Shown here: in pieces, positions 57,181 to 64,000 of the stretch
How positions within the stretch are numbered: position 1 is the stretch's first letter
Layout: each line of letters starts with the position of its first letter
Made by a program: the position numbers and the translations under genes
Notes under the pieces: generated by a model
What the model saw: the letters and a program-made list of their open reading frames with translations, nothing else
Databases searched by the model: none
What the model was told of the DNA's origin: nothing
Source of the DNA: Massilia soli
Lineage (GTDB): Bacteria; Pseudomonadota; Gammaproteobacteria; Burkholderiales; Burkholderiaceae_D
Assembly: GCF_016809835.1 (NCBI RefSeq)
Contig: NZ_JAFBIL020000002.1
Location: 558,001 to 622,000, forward strand
DNA: 64,000 nt
Direction of reading: 5' to 3'

Positions 57181-59894
57181 GCGGCCACCTCCAGCGTGGC
57201 CTGCGCCTGCGCCTGGGCCAGCAGCATCGTCTGCATTTCTGCGGCCGGCACCGGGCGGCTGAACAGGTAGCCCTGCATTTCGTCGCAGTCGTTCTCGAGC
57301 AGGAAGCGGCGCTGCTGTTCGGTCTCGACGCCCTCGGCCAGCACCCGCAGGTTGAGGCGGTGGCCCAGCGAGATCACGGCCAGCGCGATGGCCTGGTCAT
57401 CGGCGCTGTCGGCCAGGTCGCTGACGAACGACTTGTCGATTTTCAGGGTGCTGATCGGGAACGATTTGAGCGCCGACAGGCTGGAATAGCCGGTGCCGAA
57501 GTCGTCGATCGACAGCGTCACGCCCATCGCCTTGAGCTCGCTCATCTTGCCTACCGATTGGGCCAGGTCACGCATGATGATCCCTTCGGTCACTTCGATT
57601 TCCAGCGCATGCGCAGGCAGGCCGCTGTCGCTGAGCGCCTGGGCGACGCGTTCGACCAGGCGCTTTTCCTCGAACTGGCGCGGCGACACGTTGACCGACA
57701 TCGTCACCTGCGGCAGTCCGGCGTCGCTCCATGCCCTGGCCTGCAGGCAGGCGGTCTGCAGCACCCAATCGCCGATCGGGATGATCAAGCCGCTTTCTTC
57801 GGCCAGCGCGATGAACCGCGCCGGCGAGACCATGCCGTGTTCCGGATGCTGCCAGCGGATCAGCGCCTCGACGCCGAAGATGCGGCCGCTGCGCAGGTCG
57901 ACCTTCGGCTGGTACAGGAGGCTGAACTGGCCGCAGTCGAGCGCATTGCGCAGGCCTTCGAGCAGCACCAGTTTTTCTTCCACGCTGGCGTTCATCTCGC
58001 GGGCGTAGAACTGGAATACGTTCTTGCCCTGTTCCTTGGCGCGGTACATCGCGGCGTCGGCGTTCATCATCAGGGTGTTCGGGTCGGCGCCGTCGCGCGG
58101 GTACATCACCACGCCCATGCTGCAGCCAACCTGGACTTCCTGGCCGTCGAGCAGGATCGGCTCGTTGACGGCCTGGCGGATCTTTTCGAGCACCGGGGTG
58201 ACCGACAGCGGGTCGTCCGGCTGGTCGGCCAGGATCACCACGAATTCGTCGCCGCCGAAACGCCCCAGCATGTCGTTGTGGCGCAGGCAGTCGCCCATGC
58301 GCATGCCGACCAGCTTGAGCAGTTCGTCGCCGGCGTTGTGGCCTAGGCCGTCGTTGACCAGCTTGAAGCCATCGAGGTCGATGAAGGCGACCGCGACGCA
58401 GCGGCCGTTGCGGCTCGCCTGGCGGATCGCCTGGTCGAGCCGGTCGCGGATCATGCTGCGGTTGGGCAGGCCGGTCAGGTCGTCGTGATGGGCCATGTGG
58501 CGGATGCGTTCTTCGGCCAGCTTGCGCTCGGTGATGTCGCGCACGATCGCCACCACGCCGCCTTCGACCGGCACCACCTGGCGATGCAGCCAGAGCTGGG
58601 CGACGGCCGGGTGGCTGCTCTGCCACTCGGCCTCGTGCACGCCGCCCAGGATCGCGACCTTGACCAGGTCGTCGAACATGCCGTTGGCTCGGTAGCCCGG
58701 CATCACTTCGCACAGCAGCTTGCCGCGCAGTTCCTGTTTGCGCATCCCGCTCATTTTTTCGGCGCGGGTGTTGGTTGCCTCGATGACGAAGTCGGTGATG
58801 GTGCCCTTGGCGTCGAACTGGCTGCGCATCACAAAGAACGCATCGACGCTGGCCTCGGACGCGGCCGCATAGGTCTCCTGGAAGCGGCGGATGCGGCGCC
58901 GGGTCCTGGTCATCTGCCATGACAGCACGCACACCAGCGCCACCACCAGCACCAGCGCCAGGCTGCCGCTGCCGGCCAGCCACAGGTAGTTGCGGCGCCG
59001 CTGTTCGAATCCGGCCAGCTGCTCGGTTTCCGACAGTCCGACCAGTGCGGTCAGCGCAAAGCCGTGCAGGGGGCGCATGCTGGTGTAGCGCCGCACGCCG
59101 TCCCACGCGCTGGCGGCAAGCTGGCCGGAATCGTCCAGCGCTGCCGGGATGGCGCCGCCCCACGATATCGTGTCGCCCACGCGCAGCGAGCGGAGCATGC
59201 CGTCGCTGCCGAACAGGCCGAGCGCGCCATGCCCGCCCATGCGCGACCGCTCGTAGCCGCTGGTGAAGTAGGCCGGGTCGACGGCGACCACCACCACGCC
59301 GGCGAACTGGCCGTTGCGATCGCCGATGCGGCGCGAGAAGTGCATATGCCAGTCGGGATTGGCCGCGTCGGTGGTGGTCTGGCTGACGTAGGGCGTGTCG
59401 GCCTTGCTGGCGCTGTGGACCTGGAAGAACGGCTGGTCGGCCACGCTGACCTGGCGCACCGCGGGATTGCTGGCGGCCACGATGCCGTCGCGGTCGACCA
59501 CCATCACCGAGAACACCAGTCCCGAAGGCAGCAGTCCATGGCGGTTCAGCTGGCGCAGCGCATCGCTGGCGCCATTGAGCTCGACCGAATACTTCAGCAC
59601 CTTCAGGGTCTGGTCGATGCTGCCGAGGTTGCGCGCGAGCTGCGCTTCGTAGGTGTCGATCAGTTCGCGGCTGGAAGCGCGCGCCGCCTGCTGCGCCGCC
59701 TCGCCCTGGTTGGCGATGGTGCGCAGCGTGACGACCCAGATCACCACCAGCAGGATGGCGGCGAAAATCGGCAGCGAGATGTGGGTGTCCATGCCGCGTC
59801 CGAGCCAGCGGCGCAGGCCGGCCTGGGCGCCGGACGCGCGCGCGCCGCCGGGCATATCGGCGAGCATCTTGAGTCGGTCTACCTGCGTCTGCAT
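57177..59894 (-). CDS. Membrane sensor with PAS, GGDEF and EAL domains
   Basis: 905 residues. An N-terminal cytoplasmic stub and membrane helix (ISLPIFAAILLVVIWVVTL), a periplasmic dCache-type sensor domain (about 60-305, VSVADQPFFQVHSA, VSQTTTDAANPDW), a second helix (WLAGSGSLALVLVVALVCVLSW), PAS (about 345-460), GGDEF (FGGDEF near 546) and EAL (EALIRW near 675, DDFGTGYSSL near 794). Both catalytic signatures are intact. The family senses small ligands in the periplasm. Its operon partner upstream is a periplasmic binding protein, which may deliver the ligand. Confidence 0.92.
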   Translation of the reverse strand: MQTQVDRLKMLADMPGGARASGAQAGLRRWLGRGMDTHISLPIFAAILLVVIWVVTLRTIANQGEAAQQAARASSRELIDTYEAQLARNLGSIDQTLKVLKYSVELNGASDALRQLNRHGLLPSGLVFSVMVVDRDGIVAASNPAVRQVSVADQPFFQVHSASKADTPYVSQTTTDAANPDWHMHFSRRIGDRNGQFAGVVVVAVDPAYFTSGYERSRMGGHGALGLFGSDGMLRSLRVGDTISWGGAIPAALDDSGQLAASAWDGVRRYTSMRPLHGFALTALVGLSETEQLAGFEQRRRNYLWLAGSGSLALVLVVALVCVLSWQMTRTRRRIRRFQETYAAASEASVDAFFVMRSQFDAKGTITDFVIEATNTRAEKMSGMRKQELRGKLLCEVMPGYRANGMFDDLVKVAILGGVHEAEWQSSHPAVAQLWLHRQVVPVEGGVVAIVRDITERKLAEERIRHMAHHDDLTGLPNRSMIRDRLDQAIRQASRNGRCVAVAFIDLDGFKLVNDGLGHNAGDELLKLVGMRMGDCLRHNDMLGRFGGDEFVVILADQPDDPLSVTPVLEKIRQAVNEPILLDGQEVQVGCSMGVVMYPRDGADPNTLMMNADAAMYRAKEQGKNVFQFYAREMNASVEEKLVLLEGLRNALDCGQFSLLYQPKVDLRSGRIFGVEALIRWQHPEHGMVSPARFIALAEESGLIIPIGDWVLQTACLQARAWSDAGLPQVTMSVNVSPRQFEEKRLVERVAQALSDSGLPAHALEIEVTEGIIMRDLAQSVGKMSELKAMGVTLSIDDFGTGYSSLSALKSFPISTLKIDKSFVSDLADSADDQAIALAVISLGHRLNLRVLAEGVETEQQRRFLLENDCDEMQGYLFSRPVPAAEMQTMLLAQAQAQATLEVAA

Positions 59895-59903
59895 GCGCCC
59901 CCG

Positions 59904-60338
59904 CTACCTGACGAACAGCACCGGACGCACGGATGCGTCGAGCGCGATCCGTTCAATATAGCCGATCAGGGCCGGGTTGGCAGCCACTTCCTTGCGCACC
60001 GTGGCGCTGTTGGGAAGTTCGCGCGGCGGCTTGCCGCGGCCGGTGAAGATCATCTTGGTCCAGTAGGCCTTGACCAAGGCCGGCGACTTCGACGTCACCC
60101 GGGCATAGAACTCGTTGCGCAGCGGCGAGCCGATGCCCTGGTCGAGCGCGACGGCTTCGGCGCCGTCCGGGAAGTGGCCCGCGTGCCCGAGGAAGATGTC
60201 GGCCACCTGGTCCGGGCGCAGCGCCTGCACCGGGCTGCGCGCCGACACGATCACCACCATCTCCGAGGCGAGGGCGGCGTGGCATGGCATGGCCAGCAGG
60301 GCCGCGGCCAGAAGCGAGCGCAGGGTCGTTGAACGCAT
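59904..60338 (-). CDS. Periplasmic phosphate-binding-like protein (small)
   Basis: 144 residues with a signal peptide (LLAAALLAMPCHAALAS). The mature domain (MVVIVSARSPVQALRPDQVADIFLGHAGHFPDGAEAVALDQ...) resembles half of a PstS-type phosphate ABC substrate-binding protein. No transporter subunits are present. In an operon between a porin-like gene and two c-di-GMP enzymes, it may act as a ligand sensor rather than a transporter. Confidence 0.82.
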   Translation of the reverse strand: MRSTTLRSLLAAALLAMPCHAALASEMVVIVSARSPVQALRPDQVADIFLGHAGHFPDGAEAVALDQGIGSPLRNEFYARVTSKSPALVKAYWTKMIFTGRGKPPRELPNSATVRKEVAANPALIGYIERIALDASVRPVLFVR

Positions 60339-60347
60339 GGTGCCCCC

Positions 60348-61616
60348 TCAGAAGACGAAGTCGATCGCCGCGCTGGCGACATGCACCGGGCGGCCCGGCG
60401 TGAAGTCGTCGCGCAGGTTGATCAGGGAGCCGCGCGAACCGGACTGCGTGCGCAGCCGTTCGAGCTGCAGCGTCATCGCCACGCCGGTGACGATATCCCA
60501 GCGCGCGCCGAGCGCGATCGTCGATTGCACCGGGATGCTCGACAGCAGGCGATTCAGCTGGCCGTTGAGAAGTCTGGCCACGTGTGCCTGGGCTGGCGGC
60601 AGCGCCGTCGTGGAGAGCCCGGGATCGCTGGTCGCGCTGTCGCTGTCGACCAGCGAGTACGAGGCATACGGCGTCAGGTCGCCGAAGCGGTAGCCTGCGC
60701 TGGCGTAGGCGGTATAGGTATCGCCGAAGTAGGAATCGGTCTTGATCCGCCCAAGCTCGCTCATGACGAACCAGCTGCCCGGATCGTAGTTGATGCCGGC
60801 GCTGAAGGCGTACACGCGGCGCTCGTCGATGTCGTAGCGTTGCGCCAGCCGGATGCCGGGTGCGCCGAACTGGCGGTAGGCGTCGAACAGCGCGGTTGCC
60901 AGGTTCAGGGTCAGGTCGGCCTGGAGCACGCTGGCGCGGATGGTGGTGTCGCGCCAGGTGGCCGTATGCGACAGGCCCGCGACGCCGCGTGCCTTGAGAT
61001 GGGTGTCTACCGCGACCGTCCTGCTGGTGCGGCCGAGGAAGGCCTGGGTCATGTGCTTGACCGCGCCGTATTTCCAGCGGTAGCTGATGTCGACGCCATC
61101 GCTGTTCGACAGCGGGATCGCGTTGTAGACCTCGACCGGCGGGCGCACCAGCGCGTAGGCGTAGCCGATCTTGCGGTAATCGGCGGCCAGGAATACCGGC
61201 AGCGCGATGCGGCCGAAACGCAGCGACAGGTCGGGCGTGGCCTGGTATTTGATATTGGCCCACTCGATCGCGGGACGGTACGAACCGCTGTACCCCTGTT
61301 CGCTGACCGCCTGCACGACCGCCGACCACTGTTTGTCGATCGCCACATCGAGCTGCGCGCCGAGGCGGCTGTCGACGTGCGGGCTCCAGCGGTCCGAACG
61401 ACCGGCGCCCGAGCGCTTCAGGATGCTCGACGTGAAATCGGCATCGTCGATGCGGGCGTGCGCCACGCCGATGGTGCCAAAGCCGCTGAAACCAATCTCG
61501 GGAAAGGCGCCAGCATCGCCTTGCGCGGCCGACGCGGCGCCGCCGGCCAGCGCGGCCACGACGGCGGCGCACCAGATGCGGGGAGGGCAGGCGAAGGGGA
61601 GGAGTTGCAGGTGCAT
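60348..61616 (-). CDS. Outer-membrane porin-like beta-barrel protein
   Basis: 422 residues with a signal peptide (WCAAVVAALAGGAASAAQ). The mature protein opens with FSGFGTIGVAHARID and is beta-rich throughout (IKYQATPDLSLRFGRIALPVFLAADYRKIGYAYALVRPP), ending in the aromatic strand VASAAIDFVF. The pattern resembles the DcaP-like/DUF1302-like barrels seen next to c-di-GMP genes. First gene of a four-gene minus-strand operon. Confidence 0.78.
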   Translation of the reverse strand: MHLQLLPFACPPRIWCAAVVAALAGGAASAAQGDAGAFPEIGFSGFGTIGVAHARIDDADFTSSILKRSGAGRSDRWSPHVDSRLGAQLDVAIDKQWSAVVQAVSEQGYSGSYRPAIEWANIKYQATPDLSLRFGRIALPVFLAADYRKIGYAYALVRPPVEVYNAIPLSNSDGVDISYRWKYGAVKHMTQAFLGRTSRTVAVDTHLKARGVAGLSHTATWRDTTIRASVLQADLTLNLATALFDAYRQFGAPGIRLAQRYDIDERRVYAFSAGINYDPGSWFVMSELGRIKTDSYFGDTYTAYASAGYRFGDLTPYASYSLVDSDSATSDPGLSTTALPPAQAHVARLLNGQLNRLLSSIPVQSTIALGARWDIVTGVAMTLQLERLRTQSGSRGSLINLRDDFTPGRPVHVASAAIDFVF

Positions 61617-61832
61617 TACTGGTGTTCTCGCTGTGTGCCGCCACGCCGGTGGCGCCGCAGGGCAAGTCTGGTATCGGGAAGAATGACGTGCCGGCGGGGA
61701 TATGGCAGGCGAATCGCACGCGTGCCGTGGACAGTCATCACTCTATAGTGACGCACGGCAATTGTCGAGCGATTCGGCCCCTGCCTGGACGCGGCGCCAA
61801 CTAAGTGTGCGTATTTGCAACGATTGATTGTC

Positions 61833-61849
61833 GTCACAGAAACTGTGAC
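61833..61849. promoter_or_regulatory. Perfect inverted repeat upstream of the porin operon
   Basis: GTCACAG-AAA-CTGTGAC, seven perfect base pairs around AAA, 217 bp before the porin start. Its place between divergent transcription units suggests an operator, but the binding protein is unknown. Confidence 0.35.
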
Positions 61850-61881
61850 AAAAGACGCAGCCCTGGCGCCGCCGTTCCGGC

Positions 61882-62388
61882 TTACCAGAGGCACTTGCCG
61901 GACAGCTCCAGTTCGGTCAGGTACAGGCGCAGGTCGAACTCGTACTGGTGGTAGTTCGGCTCCATGTACGTACACAATTTGTAAAAGGCCTTGTCATGTT
62001 GCTTTTCTTTTACGTGCGCCAGTTCATGCACCGAGATCATGCGTAAAAATTCCAGCGGCACGTCCTTGAACATGCTGGCGACCCGGATCTCGTGCTTGGC
62101 CTTGAGTTTGCTGCCCTGCACCCGCGAGATCGCGGTATGCAAGCCCAGCGCATGCTGGATCACATGGATCTTGCTGTCGAACGCCACCTTGTTGATCGGC
62201 TCGGCGTTGCGCAGGAATTCGGTTTTCAGGTCCTGGATGTAGTCGTACAGCGCGCGGTCGGTGCGGATGCCGTGGGCGGCAGGATAGCGCTGGCGCAGCA
62301 CGCCGGCCAGCTTGTTCTGCTCGATCAACAGGCTGACTTGGGCGCGCGTCTGGTCCGAATAATGGCTGAGATATTTCATCGGTTGCAT
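61882..62388 (-). CDS. YgjP-like zinc metallopeptidase
   Basis: 168 residues from the ATG at 62388 (62379 possible). The zinc motif HELAHVKEKQHDKAFYKLC (HExxH plus a downstream His) is the DUF45/YgjP family pattern, related to SprT. No signal peptide. It lies 37 bases from uppP. Physiological substrate unknown; YgjP homologs have been linked to nucleotide or protein hydrolysis. Confidence 0.88.
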   Translation of the reverse strand: MQPMKYLSHYSDQTRAQVSLLIEQNKLAGVLRQRYPAAHGIRTDRALYDYIQDLKTEFLRNAEPINKVAFDSKIHVIQHALGLHTAISRVQGSKLKAKHEIRVASMFKDVPLEFLRMISVHELAHVKEKQHDKAFYKLCTYMEPNYHQYEFDLRLYLTELELSGKCLW

Positions 62389-62425
62389 GGCGCGCAATGT
62401 ATCACATCGGCGCCATGCAGCGCGG

Positions 62426-63265
62426 TCAGGCGGCGACGATGCCCATCTGAAGCAGCGCGATGACGACCAGGCCGAGCACGATGCGGTAGATCACGAACGG
62501 CCAGTAGCCGCGCTTGCTGACGATGCGCAGGAACACCACGATCACGCCGTAGCCGACCAGGAAGGCGACCACGGTGGCCAGCGCCGTCGCGCCCGGATCG
62601 ACCGGGCCGGGCACGCCCCAGCTTTTATACAGCTGGTACAAGCCCGACGCGAACACGGCGGGAATGGCCAGCAGGAAGGAGTAGCGCGCCGCCGCTTCGC
62701 GCGTATAGCCCATCAACAAGCCGGCGGTGATGGTGCCGCCCGAGCGCGACACCCCGGGAATCAGCGCCATGGCCTGGGCGAAGCCGAACAGGATGCCGTC
62801 GCGCCAGGTCATCTGGTCGAGCGAGCGCGCGCGAACGCTGTAGCGGTCGGCCACGCCCAGCAGCACGCCGAAGAAGATCAGCATCGCGGCGGTCAGGTAG
62901 AGGTTGCGCAGGTGGGTCTCGATGGCGTCCTGGAACACCAGCCCGAGCAAGCCGATCGGGAGCGAACCGAGGATCACCAGCCACCCGAGGCGGGCATCGC
63001 CGCACAGCGGAGCGCCGCCGAACACCGTGCCCAGCCAGGCCCGGGCGATGCGCACGATGTCATGCCTGAAATACACCATCACGGCAAGCTCGGTGCCGAT
63101 CTGGGTGATCGCGGTAAATGCCGCGCCCGGGTCGGTGCCGGACGGCAGCAACGGGCCCAGGATGCGCAAGTGGGCGCTCGATGAAATGGGGAGGAACTCG
63201 GTCAGGCCCTGGATCAGGCCAAGCAGGATGGCTTCGAGCCAGCCGACGGGCGAGGCGCCCATCAT
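62426..63265 (-). CDS. uppP: Undecaprenyl-diphosphate phosphatase
   Basis: 279 residues, about eight membrane helices. It recycles the peptidoglycan carrier lipid and gives bacitracin resistance. Signatures: [16 protein letters not shown] (catalytic Glu region), FRHDIVRI and [17 protein letters not shown] (BacA motif with Arg). Start MMG at 63265, with GAGG a few bases upstream. Confidence 0.93.
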   Translation of the reverse strand: MMGASPVGWLEAILLGLIQGLTEFLPISSSAHLRILGPLLPSGTDPGAAFTAITQIGTELAVMVYFRHDIVRIARAWLGTVFGGAPLCGDARLGWLVILGSLPIGLLGLVFQDAIETHLRNLYLTAAMLIFFGVLLGVADRYSVRARSLDQMTWRDGILFGFAQAMALIPGVSRSGGTITAGLLMGYTREAAARYSFLLAIPAVFASGLYQLYKSWGVPGPVDPGATALATVVAFLVGYGVIVVFLRIVSKRGYWPFVIYRIVLGLVVIALLQMGIVAA

Positions 63266-63372
63266 GCCGCACCGGCCCTGTCGACCTCAGCGGAGCGGCT
63301 GGGTGAGCGGGCGGCCTGGGAAAGTAAGGCGAAAAACCGTGTCATGCAAAACCTTTGTGTCGTCTGTTGCGT

Positions 63373-63990
63373 CTAAAGTATCGTACGGGAAACCATGAAA
63401 ATTATACCTTTGATAATTCCCCACACGACGCCCGATACGACGACGGCCGACGCGACGGCCGAAACGAGGCCGACGCCGATGGCCCAGCCGTCGCGCGCCA
63501 GCAGGCCGAGCGCGAACAGGCTGATCGACAGCGCAGGCAGCATGTTGCCAAACGGCACGGGCAAGGTCAGCACGATCGCCAGCAGCAGGCAGACCAGGCC
63601 GACGGCATATTCGACCGGTGGCAGCGCCAGGACTGTGCAGCGCGGGCGCATCAGTTTTTCGGCGCGCTCCAGCCACGGGGCAATCCGCCCCACCATGCCG
63701 AGAAAGTCGGTGCGCGCCATCGAGCGCTTGCTGATGATGGAAGGCAGCCATGGCCGCATGCCAAACGTCAGCTGCGCGGCGAGGAACAGCAGCGGCGCAC
63801 CCAGTACGGCTGAGGTTCCGGGTGGCATCGGGAGGATATTGGGAACGGCGAACACGAACAGCAGGGCGCCGATGGCCCGGTCGCCGAGGGCATCGAGCAG
63901 GTCGCCGACGGCGATGCGTTCGCCGGTGGCATCGTTTGCCACCTGGCGCAAAAGTTCGGACAGGGCCAGGCTGGGGCTGGCGGCTGTCAT
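63373..63990 (-). CDS. exoD: ExoD-family exopolysaccharide synthesis membrane protein
   Basis: 205 residues with about five membrane helices (LLFVFAVPNILPMPPGTSAVLGAPLLFLAAQL; VEYAVGLVCLLLAIVLTLPVPFGNMLPALSISLFALGLLARDG). The VPNILPMPPG and LPVPFGNMLPA motifs are those of ExoD. In rhizobia it is needed for exopolysaccharide and alkaline tolerance. The complete gene lies just inside the window end. Confidence 0.9.
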   Translation of the reverse strand: MTAASPSLALSELLRQVANDATGERIAVGDLLDALGDRAIGALLFVFAVPNILPMPPGTSAVLGAPLLFLAAQLTFGMRPWLPSIISKRSMARTDFLGMVGRIAPWLERAEKLMRPRCTVLALPPVEYAVGLVCLLLAIVLTLPVPFGNMLPALSISLFALGLLARDGWAIGVGLVSAVASAVVVSGVVWGIIKGIIFMVSRTIL

Positions 63991-64000
63991 GTGGTTACGT

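Noticed and set aside
61833-61849. GTCACAGAAACTGTGAC as a CRP site
   Set aside because: CRP half-sites would have to be TGTGA-N6-TCACA; here the order is everted and the spacer is three bases.

Overview
The window is about 64% G+C, densely coded and chromosomal. Gene content and protein style (PhaB-type acetoacetyl-CoA reductase, Gcr-type 'recombinase', ParD-like/MetAP pair, Burkholderiales-type porins, abundant GGDEF/EAL proteins, divergent suhB/trmJ) point to a betaproteobacterium of the Oxalobacteraceae, most like Massilia or a close relative. This is inferred by reading, not by a database search. I see no rRNA, tRNA, CRISPR array, transposase or prophage.

Layout. 1-11.1 kb holds sugar/aldehyde metabolism (truncated aldehyde dehydrogenase, secreted GH13 amylase), a porin-like protein, a dienelactone-hydrolase-like protein, a small gene and a divergent PAP2 phosphatase separated by two LexA boxes, a phosphoesterase, a PLD-family cardiolipin synthase, Gcr and a class IV aminotransferase. 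11.1-37 kb is an envelope/stress region: M16 protease, OmpA-like proteins, five glycine-zipper proteins, two BON-domain proteins, tiny membrane proteins (lmo0937-like, DUF3309), AsmA, a six-gene stress operon (DUF4398, OmpA, ferritin-like, DUF883, YqjE-like and one unknown), patatin, a collagen-like lipoprotein, a peroxiredoxin-glutaredoxin fusion and MtfA. 37-48.8 kb holds metAP/ParD, a universal stress protein, phaB, a TraR/DksA zinc finger, the hyi-MFS-marR operon, a DEAD-box helicase, suhB, trmJ and a lipase. 48.9-61.6 kb is rich in c-di-GMP signalling: a 1201-residue multi-REC GGDEF-EAL protein and a four-gene minus-strand operon (porin, periplasmic binding protein, GGDEF-EAL, GGDEF). An NHL/M23-like fusion, a TetR regulator and a LOG protein lie between them. 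The window ends with a YgjP-like metallopeptidase, uppP and exoD.

Main discovery. A dyad-symmetric motif, T-GTNCG-N4-CGNAC-A, occurs ten times intact and once with one mismatch, always between genes, from 10.1 to 36.4 kb. In nearly every case a -10-like hexamer begins exactly 22 bp after the motif (23 for one site, 20 or 22 for another) in the direction of a stress or envelope gene, and no -35 is apparent. The 5-N4-5 half-site layout and the placement centred near -41.5 are those of a class II Crp/Fnr-family activator. A Crp/Fnr-type regulator whose recognition helix lacks the conserved Glu is encoded inside the cluster at 17236-17967, next to one of the sites. I propose an undescribed envelope-stress regulon controlled by this protein. 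A normal FNR-type box with the same 22-bp geometry lies in front of phaB and serves as an internal comparison.

Second discovery. Two perfect tandem LexA boxes lie between a 70-residue unknown protein and a PAP2 phosphatase, which suggests a small SOS-induced protein.
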